From: Chloroflexota bacterium
GTDB lineage: Bacteria; Chloroflexota; Dehalococcoidia; Lucifugimonadales; UBA3495
Length of the DNA stretch: 36,174 bases
Assembly (NCBI GenBank): GCA_028874075.1
Contig: JAPPLU010000039.1
Span: forward strand, 1-36,174
Direction: 5' to 3'
In this document: piece by piece, positions 8,640 to 17,121 of the stretch
Position numbering within the stretch: position 1 is the stretch's first letter
Layout of the letters: every line of letters starts with the position of its first letter
The notes under the pieces: generated by a model
The model's input: the letters and a program-made list of their open reading frames with translations, nothing else
Database searches by the model: none
Told to the model about the DNA's origin: nothing
Position numbers and translations under genes: made by a program

Positions 8640-8668
8640 ATAATAGACCAATGGCAGTTTAGTGTCAA
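8640..8668 (-). promoter_or_regulatory. Consensus promoter of the Lrp/AsnC gene
   Basis: On the minus strand, TTGACA (8668-8663) and TATTAT (8645-8640) are 17 bases apart, identical in boxes and spacing to the suf promoter. Transcription would start near 8633, about 40 bases before the ATG. Confidence 0.65.
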
Positions 8669-8743
8669 CTGGACACGAAATTTTTCGAATATCGGATAAC
8701 ACAACGGCCTAATGCTGGATAGCGCTACGGATATCGAAAAAAT
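8662..8743. promoter_or_regulatory. Dyads at and upstream of the Lrp/AsnC promoter
   Basis: GTGTC-N5-GACAC (8662-8676) covers the -35 box. Just upstream are two imperfect inverted copies of an AT-rich motif, ATTTTTCGAATATC (8680-8693) and GATATCGAAAAAAT (8730-8743). AT-rich dyads near the promoter are usual for Lrp-type autoregulation. From here to the promoter at 9264 I see no gene. Confidence 0.35.
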
Positions 8744-9186
8744 CGCGATCGTACAATTTCGTTAATGGTGGAGCAATATCCAGTTTATCTCGTTCCCGTC
8801 AGCCAAATGTTTCGTAGATGTTAACTGGGGCAGGAAAACCTGGGTGGCGGGAAATTTTGTTTTTTCCTCCCATTTCGACTCATTTCCGCTAAGTAGCCAA
8901 ACTATTATAGGGGAGAGCAGCAGCGGGGCGGCGAACGGAACGGCGATGGGGCCCAAACACCCAGCCAGGAATCGGGCCATGGCGCTAGATGTCAGACTGT
9001 GTTCGAGCACGATTGCAAAGGGCCCTACTTCTAGCTGCTGCCTGCTTCCCAACGTAGTCAAGGCCGGAAAACGGAGGGCCGCAGGATTCATGGTAGATAT
9101 GGGCCATCGGTGGCGGCAAGTGGTCAGTGTCATCAAGGCTATCGTATTTTAGAAATATCACGTCAACCATATATTGCTTCGGGTTA

Positions 9187-9212
9187 GAGGTTCCCGCCTG
9201 CGCGGGTACGGC
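9187..9212. repeat. REP-like palindromic repeat unit
   Basis: GGTTCCCGCC and GCGGGTAC form a small palindrome of the kind scattered through gaps between genes in many high-GC genomes. Related units lie at 22308-22435 and 23057-23152. Confidence 0.4.
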
Positions 9213-9263
9213 GTGCTTTCTCAAATCTGAATTGTGATTGTCCTGACTCGCAACGGCCCGTTC

Positions 9264-9292
9264 TTGACCTGTGTCTCAGGTTTGGATACATT
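9264..9292 (+). promoter_or_regulatory. Promoter of the BI-1-like gene
   Basis: TTGACC (9264-9269) and TACATT (9287-9292) are 17 bases apart (5/6 and 4/6 matches). Transcription would begin near 9300, consistent with either start considered for the gene. Confidence 0.45.
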
Positions 9293-9377
9293 GGATTGAG
9301 GAACAATTTATTCGGGTGGCCGCCAGGCTGAGGCGGCCCGGAACTTGAGCGACAACACCATTGCCAGAGGTATGAAA

Positions 9378-10112
9378 ATGACCATGTTTAATCCACCGGC
9401 CAGCGGAGGTTACGGGTATAACCTGGCCGAAGCGAACCGAATATTCACGGCGGCCATGACCGACCTTTATGGCTGGACGGCGCTGGGCCTGGGCGTGGCG
9501 GGGGTAGTGGCCTGGTTCTTTGCCTGGACGGGCCTTTTTCTCCTGTTCACTGGCTTCCTGGGAATGATCCTGGGTCTGGTGCTGGCCATCGGGTGCCTGT
9601 TCGGGATGCAGTTCGCCGCCCGCCGGGGCGCGCCCCTGGCCGCGGTGGGAGCCCTTTACCTGGGGTTCACCGCCATCATGGGGGCAACGCTGTCCTATGT
9701 GTTCGTGGTGTTTTCCGGCCCCAGCATAGCCCAGGCCTTTGCCGGCGCCTGCGGCCTCTTCGCCCTGATGAGCGTTTTTGGGTTCACTACCAAGAAGGAC
9801 CTGTCCAAGATCGGCATGTTGGCCATCATCGCCCTGATTGGAATGGTGGTTGTGGGCCTGGTCAACGCCTTCCTGTTCCAGTCCAGCGGGCTGCAACTGC
9901 TGCTGAGCGTCATCACGCTGCCGATCTTTATGGGCCTGACGGCGTGGGAGACCCAGGCGGTAAAGCAGGAAGCCCAGGAAGCCGCCGCCACGGGCAACGC
10001 CGACGCGGCCAGCCGCATTGCCCTAATCGGGTCGGCAGGCATGTTCCTGAACGTCGTCAACATGTTCCTGGCCCTCCTGCACATTTTCAACTTCTTTGGT
10101 GGGAACGATTAG
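9378..10112 (+). CDS. Bax inhibitor-1/YccA family membrane protein
   Basis: About seven hydrophobic segments span the 244-aa protein. The BI-1/TMBIM family is recognised from the N-terminal VYNL-like segment (GYNLAEANRIFTAAM), GFTTKKDLSKIG in the middle, and ASRIALIGSAGMFLNVVNMF with LALLHIF at the end. Family members are calcium-leak channels or stress-related membrane proteins; YccA of E. coli modulates FtsH. No substrate can be deduced. The reading frame opens with TTG at 9345, but AGAGG at 9366-9370 is seven bases before the ATG at 9378, which I prefer; ATG 9372 is too close. It has its own promoter. The next gene starts about 150 bases downstream after a repeat-like stretch. Confidence 0.88.
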   Translation: MTMFNPPASGGYGYNLAEANRIFTAAMTDLYGWTALGLGVAGVVAWFFAWTGLFLLFTGFLGMILGLVLAIGCLFGMQFAARRGAPLAAVGALYLGFTAIMGATLSYVFVVFSGPSIAQAFAGACGLFALMSVFGFTTKKDLSKIGMLAIIALIGMVVVGLVNAFLFQSSGLQLLLSVITLPIFMGLTAWETQAVKQEAQEAAATGNADAASRIALIGSAGMFLNVVNMFLALLHIFNFFGGND

Positions 10113-10140
10113 CGGACTTTCGCTGGCGGCGAGTCAGTAT

Positions 10141-10220
10141 CGCAGGTCTGCCCTTCTCCCCTACTCCTTTGGCAGGCTCAGGACAGACTCTACCTCCTCC
10201 CGCAATGAGGGAAGGTACTC
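10141..10220. repeat. Degenerate CCTTCTCCC/GGGAAGG repeat
   Basis: CCCTTCTCCC, GGCAGGCTCAGGACAG and GAGGGAAGG resemble the dispersed CCCTCACCC-type and TTCGACAGGCTC-type repeats seen at 11610, 22591, 28450 and 16866. This supports placing the start of the next gene after it, rather than at ATG 10205. Confidence 0.35.
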
Positions 10221-10261
10221 TCAAGACCGGGCTGATCTGGCCCGTCAAAGGGAAAGCAATT

Positions 10262-11464
10262 TTGATCGAGTTAGTTAGAAAGTCCCCTCTCAGGGAAGCG
10301 CGGCGCGTCCTGCTCGCAATAACGGCGGTCTTGCTGTTTGCGGCCCTGGCGACGGCGTGCGGCGTCGCTTCGGAAGATGCCGCCTACCGCATCGGCGTTA
10401 TGGAATCCCTAACCGGCGCCGGCGAGTCCTACGGCACGGTGGCCAACCAGGCCAAGCAGATGGCGGCGGACGAAATCAATGCCGCCGGCGGCATCGACGG
10501 TCGTCCCCTGGAACTGGTGGTGGAGGACTCCCAGTGCAGCGCGCAGGGAGCGGTGGCGGCCTACCGCAAGCTGACCAGCGTGGACGGTATCCGCATCATC
10601 CTGGGAACTTCTTGCAGCGGGGCAATGCTGGGGGCCGCGCCCCTGGCAGAAGCCGATGGTGTCATCCTGTTCTCGGGCCTGGCCAGTAACCCGGACATTG
10701 CCAGGGCAGGTGATTACATTTTCCGCACCCAGATCAGCGACATAGAAGTGGGAATCGGGACGGGTAACCTGCTGTGGGATGACGGCATCCGGAGCCTTGC
10801 AACCATCACCGAGTCCACCGACTACGCCGAAGGGGTGCGCCGCACCACGGTGGAGCAGTTTGAGAAGCGGGGCGGGCAGGTAATGGGATCGGAAAGGTTC
10901 GCCACCGACGTTACGGACTTTCGGTCCCAGCTGAGCAAGCTGTTTGCAGCAGAACCGGACGCTCTCCACCTGTCACCTCAATCCGAGTTCGCCGCCGGAA
11001 CCATCCTCAAGCAGGCAAGGGAATTGGGGTACCACGGGCCCGTGTACGCCGAAACAATTTCGGTGGGCACCACCGCGCTGGAGATAGCGGGGCCTGCCGC
11101 CGACGGTATGAAGGCAATTGTTTCGGACCTCGCGCCGGATAACCAAAAGGGCCAGCAGGTATTGTCCAACTTCCGGGAGCGATACGATTACGTAACCCTT
11201 CCCTGGCACTTGGGGTCCGCCTACGACAACGTCTATATCGCCGCCGAGTGCCTGAAACAGACCGGTGACGACCAGGATGCCGACGGATTCCGGGACTGCT
11301 TGTACGGCATTAGCTGGAGCGGCGCCATAGGTGACAACTACAGCTTCGATGCCGACGGCGAGGTGGTGGGCCTGTCCCGCGTGGTGGTGCGGATACTGCC
11401 CGCGGCGGAACGAAGCGAAGAGCGCAAGTACGAGGTTTTGGGGCCGGCGCCGAGCGCGCCGTGA
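10262..11464 (+). CDS. Branched-chain amino acid-type ABC transporter substrate-binding lipoprotein
   Basis: Periplasmic-binding protein type 1 fold of the LivJ/Peripla_BP_6 kind. The mature N-terminus begins the first domain with YRIGVMESLTGAGESYGTVA and AADEINAAGGIDGRPLELV, both diagnostic; ILGTSCSGAMLGAAP and DNVYIAAECL follow as expected. It would capture a small organic solute outside the membrane for an ABC importer; permease and ATPase genes are not in the window. The start is ambiguous. TTG at 10262 follows GGAAAG and gives a 400-aa precursor with a signal peptide (ARRVLLAITAVLLFAALATAC) and a putative lipid-modified Cys33. ATG at 10205 would add 19 residues inside repeat-like DNA. 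The substrate cannot be told from the sequence. Confidence 0.85.
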   Translation: MIELVRKSPLREARRVLLAITAVLLFAALATACGVASEDAAYRIGVMESLTGAGESYGTVANQAKQMAADEINAAGGIDGRPLELVVEDSQCSAQGAVAAYRKLTSVDGIRIILGTSCSGAMLGAAPLAEADGVILFSGLASNPDIARAGDYIFRTQISDIEVGIGTGNLLWDDGIRSLATITESTDYAEGVRRTTVEQFEKRGGQVMGSERFATDVTDFRSQLSKLFAAEPDALHLSPQSEFAAGTILKQARELGYHGPVYAETISVGTTALEIAGPAADGMKAIVSDLAPDNQKGQQVLSNFRERYDYVTLPWHLGSAYDNVYIAAECLKQTGDDQDADGFRDCLYGISWSGAIGDNYSFDADGEVVGLSRVVVRILPAAERSEERKYEVLGPAPSAP

Positions 11465-11609
11465 GCGGCCGCGTGTCCCCTTTCTGGTAGACGAAGATGT
11501 TCTGGCGAGGAAAACGGTAGCGCGTCAGGGGCGGGATTCCTTAGAAACTATCTCATTACTGTTCGAGGAATAGTGTTGAGCTACAGGTGCCAGCAAGGCC
11601 GGGTTGCTC

Positions 11610-11650
11610 TTCACCCTCATCCTGACCTTCCCCCGTAAGGGGAGAAGGGA
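11610..11650. repeat. CCCTCACCC-type repeat with hairpin between convergent genes
   Basis: TTCACCCTCATCCTGACC leads into CCTTCCCCC and GGGGAGAAGG, which pair with one bulge. This dispersed element lies between the convergent binding-protein and DUF4349 genes and could end transcription from either side. Related copies occur at 22591 and 28450. Confidence 0.45.
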
Positions 11651-11665
11651 TTCTGAGACTGTTTC

Positions 11666-12853
11666 TTAGATAAAGCTGCCCCGACGCCGGCCTCGAGAGT
11701 AGGCCGTGCGCATCAGATAGGTTATGGCCCCGGCCACGACCAGGATGCCCAGGACGATCAGTATGGGCACCCAGACGCTTATGGTGGTAGGCTGGTACAG
11801 GTAGGTAACGTGGATCTGGGCGCTGGGCTGGCGGGACTGGCCGGAACCACTATCGGACGAACCCGGGCGGTCGAGGATTTCCCGCGCCGACACCCGTCCC
11901 TGGGTTTCAATGAACTGGGCCGCGCGGTTCAGGTCGTCGGGGAACACCCTGAAGGCGATTTCCGCCCTTTCTCCCTGCCCTTCTGACGCCAGGTAGACTT
12001 CATCTATCTCGCCCAGGCGGGCGTCTACAAATTGCCGCATCCCGGCAACGCTGTTGGGCACCCCGTTAACGTCCAGCACAAAGGTGGCCGCCGGGCCTTG
12101 CTCCACTACCGCGCCCCGTGGGAACAAGACAACGTGTATGGTAGCCAGGTCCACCTGCCGTTCCAGCAGTTCCAGCTGCCACTGGGTCCGCTCGACGTCC
12201 GTCCTTACCCGGGACAGTTCCCGTTCAACGCTCAGCAGTTCGACGACGGAACTGCTCCGATCCAAAAGAGATGACAGGCTCTGTTCCTCCTGGCGCAGGG
12301 CAGACAGCCGGGCCGTAAGGTCAACGTGGCGGTCGGTAACGTCCTCGCTGCCCAGGCTGCGGTACTGGACCACACCCAGGCCCTGGATGCGCTCCATGGC
12401 CCGGTCCAAGTGCTCCTGGGGCACCTTGATGGTTACATCCGACCTGGCCTGTTCCGCCACACCGATGGTGGTGAGCCGCTCGACGTAACCACCCAGGCTG
12501 GCCGCGATGGACTGCACCTGGAGGGTAGCCCCTTCCACGGACGCCACTTCCAGGCCCAGCCGCGCGAGAGACATGGGGTCGCCACCGACCGTGGCCTGGA
12601 CACCGCTGCTCAGTCCCGCGGAAAGGCCAGGGCCGTAGCCCGGGGCTGCTGGGAGTGGAACCGACGGGAAAGCGCCTGCGTAATACCCGGCATATCCACC
12701 CGGGGATTCACCGGCGGAAATCAACCGGGGACGGTCATCCTGCGCCAGTTCCTGCAACGCCAGACTGCGGCCACTGTCGTCGTCCGCAGAACCGCAGGCG
12801 GGGAACACCAGCAGCAGGCAGGCCAGGAATGGCAGGACCAGCAGTCTGTTCAT
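11666..12853 (-). CDS. DUF4349 domain lipoprotein
   Basis: The 395-aa precursor starts with a lipoprotein-type signal (LLVFPACGS; Cys20 as the lipidation site), then a Gly/Pro/Ala-rich linker to about residue 90. The DUF4349 domain follows: VEGATLQVQSIAASLGGYVE, VTIKVPQEHLDRAMERIQ, LGSEDVTDRHVDLTARLSAL, a heptad-rich segment with LLSVERELSRVRTDVE, and VDLATIHVVLFP. An additional globular part and a C-terminal membrane helix (ISVWVPILIVLGILVV) end in a basic tail. The domain has no established function; such proteins are anchored outside the cell membrane. The combination of a lipid anchor and a C-terminal membrane helix is notable. It is transcribed divergently from the molybdoenzyme gene. 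Confidence 0.88.
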   Translation of the reverse strand: MNRLLVLPFLACLLLVFPACGSADDDSGRSLALQELAQDDRPRLISAGESPGGYAGYYAGAFPSVPLPAAPGYGPGLSAGLSSGVQATVGGDPMSLARLGLEVASVEGATLQVQSIAASLGGYVERLTTIGVAEQARSDVTIKVPQEHLDRAMERIQGLGVVQYRSLGSEDVTDRHVDLTARLSALRQEEQSLSSLLDRSSSVVELLSVERELSRVRTDVERTQWQLELLERQVDLATIHVVLFPRGAVVEQGPAATFVLDVNGVPNSVAGMRQFVDARLGEIDEVYLASEGQGERAEIAFRVFPDDLNRAAQFIETQGRVSAREILDRPGSSDSGSGQSRQPSAQIHVTYLYQPTTISVWVPILIVLGILVVAGAITYLMRTAYSRGRRRGSFI

Positions 12854-12937
12854 CGGCGGCGCTCTTTGGGTTAAAATGATAATCAGGAGCCGATTTTACT
12901 ATAAATGGCGAAGGTCAAAATATGTAATTTAATTCCG

Positions 12938-12951
12938 AGATTGAGCAATCT
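12938..12951. promoter_or_regulatory. Short dyad in divergent promoter region
   Basis: AGATTG and CAATCT are perfect 6-base inverted repeats two bases apart in the AT-rich stretch between the divergent DUF4349 and molybdoenzyme genes. It could be a shared regulatory site. I could not place convincing promoter boxes on either side. Confidence 0.25.
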
Positions 12952-13076
12952 TGACGTAGATATCAGGCAAAGTCCCGTTCACTGGCGGTTCGGACGATAA
13001 AACACAGTAATGGATTTGAATCGTCTCGCCTGAAACCCGATGCACCGAAAAAGTCCCCTTCGTGGAGGAATATCCC

Positions 13077-14756
13077 ATGCAGAAATTACCGGCCGCCCTG
13101 GGCTACGGAGCGTTGAGCGGAGCCGTGCTGACGGCCCCCCTTATCGGTCTGATGTTTCTGGCGGACAAGCTGCTGGACCTGCCCTTCGTTCCCTTCGCCC
13201 TTTTCGACTGGATTGCCACCGTCACCCCGGGGCCGTTGATTACCTTCGGCATTGACATGATGATCGAGACGCTACTGCTGTTCAATCTGAGCGTGGCCGA
13301 CGCGGCCAAGACCAGCGAACAGGTAGCGGCGGTGCTGATGGTCTTCTTCATGGGCATAGCCGCCGGGGCCATATTCTTTGCCGCTATGCGGTCCCGCGCT
13401 CCCGCTCCGGTCGGAATCGAGGGCGGCTGGCTTGGCAGACTCTTTGCACAGCCAGTACCCGGGTTGGTGGCAGGACTGATTGTAGGGCTGCCGCTGACCG
13501 CCGTCAGCCTGCCCATGGGCCAATCAACTATGAACCCGGTGGTAACCTTCGTCGTCCTGATGGTCCTGTTCCTGGTGTGGGGTCTGGCTTTGGGTTATTT
13601 CCGACGGCGGTTGACACCATTGCCTCTGGCGGAATCGGGTGAGGGAGAAGAGGAGGAGCGGTCGGTCAGTGTAATAGACCGGCGGCAGTTCCTCATCCGC
13701 CTGGGCGCCACCACCGCCACCATCACCGTTGCCAGCGCTGGTTTGGGCGTCGCCCTGGGCCAGGGAGAGCGTGCCCGCATAGCTGAGTCGGTGGCCGACT
13801 CCATGCCACCCTCGGAAATGCCGCCCCGTCGCCCATTGCCCAACGATGGAGATCCCCTGACTCCGGCCCCGGGCACCCGGCCAGAGTACACGCCGGTGGA
13901 GGACCACTACCAGGTGTTCCTGCGCACTGAGCCCACCTTCATCGACATTTCCAACTGGGTACTGCCGATCCACGGGCTGGTGGCGAACCCCAAGGAACTG
14001 ACCATAGAGCAGATACGCAACGACTACCCCACCCGAGAGCAGTACGTGACCCTGTCCTGCATTTCCGGGCGTATCGGCACCACCCTGATCAGCACCACCC
14101 ACTGGACGGGGGCGGCAATGCAGTCAGTGCTGGCCGACGTGCAGCCCCTGCCCGAGGCGAAGTACCTGGTCATCAAATCCGCTGACGGCTTCTACGAAAC
14201 GGTCGCCCTGGACTTGATCGCCTCGGACGACCGGATTATGTTGTGCTACGCCTGGGACAGCGAGCCTTTGCCCTTCGACCACGGCTTCCCCCTGCGCATC
14301 TGGCTGCCCGACCGGTACGGCATGAAGCAGCCCAAGTGGATTGTGGACATTGAAGTTACGGACGAATACCGGGAGGGCTACTGGGTGGAACGCGGCTGGG
14401 ACGAGGTGGCCCGGGTGAAGGCCACGTCGGTTATTGACACCGTGGCAGTGCGGGACGTGGTGGAGGCGGACGGACAGCGCCTGGTGCCGGTGGGCGGCAT
14501 AGCTTTTTCGGGGGCCAAGGGAATATCCGGGGTGCAGGTTCGGGTGGACGGCGGACCCTGGCAGGACGCCAAGCTGCGGTCGCCCCTGTCGGAGACCACG
14601 TGGGTCATCTGGAGGTACGACTGGCCCTTTGCCGCCGGCGACCACACCTTCGAGGTAAGGTGCGCGGAACTGGACGGCACCCCGCAGATCGAAGAGGAGC
14701 AGGGCAACCGGCCCAGCGGAGCCACGGGCATCCACAGCCGGAAAGCCACGTTGTAG
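13077..14756 (+). CDS. Membrane-anchored sulfite oxidase-like molybdopterin oxidoreductase
   Basis: The 559-aa protein has two parts. Residues 1 to about 175 form four or five membrane helices. A charged linker (ESGEGEEEER) leads to DRRQFLIRLGA (near residue 202), a twin-arginine-like motif with its own hydrophobic stretch. The rest is an oxidoreductase molybdopterin domain: NWVLPIHGLVANPKELT, the probable Mo-ligand Cys328 in TLSCISGRIGT, and HGFPLRIWLPDRYGMKQPKW; then a Mo-co dimerisation domain (GGIAFSGAKGISGVQVRVDG and PSGATGIHSRKATL). It would carry out an oxygen-atom transfer or other redox reaction outside the membrane; the substrate is unknown. The ATG at 13077 follows GGAGGAA; GTG 13062 lies within that site. 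No cytochrome or cofactor gene is adjacent. Confidence 0.88.
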   Translation: MQKLPAALGYGALSGAVLTAPLIGLMFLADKLLDLPFVPFALFDWIATVTPGPLITFGIDMMIETLLLFNLSVADAAKTSEQVAAVLMVFFMGIAAGAIFFAAMRSRAPAPVGIEGGWLGRLFAQPVPGLVAGLIVGLPLTAVSLPMGQSTMNPVVTFVVLMVLFLVWGLALGYFRRRLTPLPLAESGEGEEEERSVSVIDRRQFLIRLGATTATITVASAGLGVALGQGERARIAESVADSMPPSEMPPRRPLPNDGDPLTPAPGTRPEYTPVEDHYQVFLRTEPTFIDISNWVLPIHGLVANPKELTIEQIRNDYPTREQYVTLSCISGRIGTTLISTTHWTGAAMQSVLADVQPLPEAKYLVIKSADGFYETVALDLIASDDRIMLCYAWDSEPLPFDHGFPLRIWLPDRYGMKQPKWIVDIEVTDEYREGYWVERGWDEVARVKATSVIDTVAVRDVVEADGQRLVPVGGIAFSGAKGISGVQVRVDGGPWQDAKLRSPLSETTWVIWRYDWPFAAGDHTFEVRCAELDGTPQIEEEQGNRPSGATGIHSRKATL

Positions 14757-14945
14757 AAAAGGCAGCGTGGGCCGGGGCGGCGGGCATATCGTTGCCGGTC
14801 AGAGCCGAGTCTCCTGGTTGAACGGCGGGAGTGTCAATAGCTGCCCATACTTGGCTGTTGTGCAAGTTTCCAGGGCAAAGCTGGGCCCCGACAGGTAAGG
14901 CAACCACCGGAGGACACTTCGAGAACAACCACCAGGAGGGAATCA

Positions 14946-16313
14946 GTGGACGTTACCAGGCGGATAGGCGAATACGTGACCAGGGCCAGTATGGAGGACT
15001 TTCCAGCGGAAGCGTTGGAGGCGACCAGGGGAGCAATAATGGACTGCCTGGCTTGTATGCTTGCAGGTAGTCGGGAAGAACTGGCGGATATCCTCTGCGG
15101 CTACGTCTCCTCCGAAAGCTCGGCTCCCGTGGCCAGCGTGGTGGGCAGGGGCTTCAAGACTTCCGCGGCCCATGCGGCCCTGGTCAACGGGGCCATGGCC
15201 CACGCGCTGGACTACGACGACATTACCCAGATTACCAAGACTCACCCCACCGCCGTTATGCTGCCGGCCGCGCTGGCAGCATCAGAAGAGGCTGGGGCTT
15301 CGGGCCAGGAGCTGCTGCTGGGCTACATGACCGGATTCGAAGTGGCCTGTGCCCTGGGAGAGTCACTTAGTGAAGCCTATTACGACGACCTGGGATGGCA
15401 TCCCACCGGCCCGCTGGGCGCTGTCGGCGCTTCCGCGGCGGCCAGCAAGGTTATGGGGCTGGATCCGGGGCAAACGGCCATGGCCATCTCCCTGGCCGCC
15501 TCCCAGGCATCGGGTCTGCGGCAGAACTTCGGCACCATGACCAAGCCCTTTCACGCCGGGGACGCCGCCCGGGCGGGGGTAGCATCGGCACTGCTGGTGC
15601 AGCGGGGTTTCACCGCCAGCCAGGACGCCCTGGAGGGCCGGTTCGGGTTCATCCGCGCCTTCTCGGGCGGGCGGGATTTTGACGCCGGGCAGGTGGTCGA
15701 GAACCTGGAGAACAAATGCTACCTGGTGGAGTCGGGCATTGAGGTCAAGAAATACCCCTGCTGCGGCAGCGCCCACCTGGCCCTGGATGCCGCCTTTGCC
15801 CTGCTGGCCCGGGACTCCGTAGACCCGGAAGCGGTGGAGAGGATAGACGTAATGGTGGACTTCGACCCTCCCCGCTCCCTCATTCACTCACGTCCCACTT
15901 CTTCGCTGGAAGGCAAGTTCAGCATGCAGTATTGCCTGTCAGCCGCCCTGCTGGACCGCCGGGTGGGGCTGCAATCCTTCTCCGACGAGCAGGTCTTGCG
16001 GCCCGCTGCCCAGGCGCTGATTCCCCGCATAGATATGCGGCGCATCCCGGGCAACGAGGGAAGGCCCAGTTGGACCGAGGGCTATCACCAAGTTGAAGTC
16101 TACCTGAAGGACGGCGCGGTCCTGCGGCAGCAGGCTCACCGGGCCAGCAGCGGCGCCCTGCGGGGCGTAACCATGGATGACATACGGGAAAAGTTCCGGG
16201 ATTGCGCTTCGCAGGGCCTGCCCGATGCCACCGCGGGGGAAGCAATGTCTCGCCTGGAGCGACTGGAAGACGAAGAGTCGGTCCGGAGCCTGGCGGAATT
16301 GCTCAGGGGGTAA
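14946..16313 (+). CDS. MmgE/PrpD family protein
   Basis: The 455-aa protein belongs to the MmgE/PrpD family, whose best-known member is 2-methylcitrate dehydratase; others are cis-aconitate decarboxylase and iminodisuccinate epimerase. Diagnostic stretches are the opening helix (EALEATRGAIMDCLACMLAG), AALVNGAMAHALDYDD, HPTAVMLPAALAASE, WHPTGPLGAVGASAAASKVM and KPFHAGDAARAGVASALL, with KYPCCGSAHLALDA in the second domain. The active-site Asp/His region is intact. The exact reaction cannot be assigned. GTG at 14946 is the start, with AGGAGGG five bases upstream. It follows the molybdoenzyme gene by 189 bases, and no methylcitrate synthase or lyase lies nearby, so a methylcitrate-cycle role is not supported. 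Confidence 0.92.
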   Translation: MDVTRRIGEYVTRASMEDFPAEALEATRGAIMDCLACMLAGSREELADILCGYVSSESSAPVASVVGRGFKTSAAHAALVNGAMAHALDYDDITQITKTHPTAVMLPAALAASEEAGASGQELLLGYMTGFEVACALGESLSEAYYDDLGWHPTGPLGAVGASAAASKVMGLDPGQTAMAISLAASQASGLRQNFGTMTKPFHAGDAARAGVASALLVQRGFTASQDALEGRFGFIRAFSGGRDFDAGQVVENLENKCYLVESGIEVKKYPCCGSAHLALDAAFALLARDSVDPEAVERIDVMVDFDPPRSLIHSRPTSSLEGKFSMQYCLSAALLDRRVGLQSFSDEQVLRPAAQALIPRIDMRRIPGNEGRPSWTEGYHQVEVYLKDGAVLRQQAHRASSGALRGVTMDDIREKFRDCASQGLPDATAGEAMSRLERLEDEESVRSLAELLRG

Positions 16314-16461
16314 CGTCTCGGGACAAGCGGGGCCGGCCACCGAGAGAAGGATGCGCATTCCCAGTAGCGACCACACACCTTGGCCGCTCTCTTTATTCGA
16401 ACCGTCTGCCACCAAGCCCGAAACGGGGCCGTCGCCCTTAGCCTGAACGCCGCCCCCGGAC

Positions 16462-16745
16462 TCACCCGTTGGTGAAGATTTCGTTGGTGATGTCCATTGC
16501 CGCCGGGGCGAGGAGGATGCCGGCGTACAGGGTCATGTGACCGAACACCTCCATTACCTGGTTCCTGGTCAAGCCGCTGTGCGGGCCGCCGCCAGATGAC
16601 GCCGAACGAATCCTTGCCCAGGATTCTTTCCAGGTCCGGCGCAATATCCCACACTCTTGGGGTTGACCCTCCGGTAATTCCTCCGCCGCCAAACATTCCT
16701 CGCGTTTCTCGGCCCCGGTGGGTACCGGTCGTCCAGTTCACTCAT
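16462..16745 (-). pseudogene. Remnant of a carboxymuconolactone decarboxylase-like gene
   Basis: Three pieces of one protein lie in three frames of the minus strand. It starts with MSELDDRYPPG (ATG at 16745, GGAGG six bases upstream), continues one frame over with GGITGGSTPRVWDIAPDLER and KDSFGVIWRRP, and ends in the third frame with GLTRNQVMEVFGHMTLYAG and AAMDITNEIFTNG. The order and content match the AhpD/carboxymuconolactone decarboxylase family, but the central segment between IWRRP and GLTRNQV, which normally carries the reactive residues, is missing. Two frameshifts plus an internal deletion make this a decayed gene. The intact ribosome-binding site suggests recent loss. The 148 bases between MmgE/PrpD and this remnant hold nothing recognisable. 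Confidence 0.7.
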
Positions 16746-16865
16746 ACTGCGCCTCCATATCAAGAATACAGTTAGTGGGAGTGCTGACTAACCAGGGTTC
16801 GTATCCTGGCGGGCGTGACGGCGCAGGGTGGCAGCACAGGGCACTTCCAAAGTCATGCATCATCT

Positions 16866-16933
16866 GATCATGGTGAGCTAGTCGAACCAAATTCCGGTTC
16901 GGAGTGATCCTTCGACAGGCTCGTGATGAGCGG
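16866..16933. repeat. TTCGACAGGCTC-type inverted repeat element
   Basis: GGTGAGCTAGTCGAACC and CCTTCGACAGGCTCGTGATG are imperfect inverted copies about 20 bases apart. The motif CCTTCGACAGGCTCRYGATGAGC is a common dispersed repeat of high-GC genomes. A second copy with the same layout lies at 32861-32921. The remaining bases up to 17121 show no gene. Confidence 0.5.
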
Positions 16934-17121
16934 CAAAATTCGCTTCGCCCCACCTTTGGAAAGGCCCTGCTCCGCCCTCTTTCTCCCCAAAGTTCCGGTT
17001 ATCTGCCCTCGTTTTCCCTAGCGATTCGCTGACCGATTGGGGTAGCGTTCTTGTGTAGTTTTACTACCAGATTGTTGTGGCCGCGAGCGTCGATGTGACC
17101 GGCGGGCCTGGGAGGAAGGGT

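Noticed and set aside
8762..9152. Overlapping open frames on both strands upstream of the BI-1-like gene
   Set aside because: Neither has a ribosome-binding site or recognisable domain; composition is not protein-like. I could not find fragments of a known gene in it.
9593..10261. Long upstream extension of the branched-chain-type binding protein
   Set aside because: The extension is out-of-frame shadow of the BI-1-like gene and would hide the signal peptide that begins near 10262.
14946..16313. Naming the MmgE/PrpD gene prpD (methylcitrate cycle)
   Set aside because: No prpB, prpC or related genes nearby, and the family covers several different reactions.
16792..16812. CCAGGGTTCGTATCCTGG, resembling a tRNA T-arm
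   Set aside because: The loop lacks the usual A at position 58, the stem does not pair in tRNA register, and no acceptor, D or anticodon stem can be found around it. A similar CCAGG-N8-CCTGG at 29801 supports a small palindrome instead.
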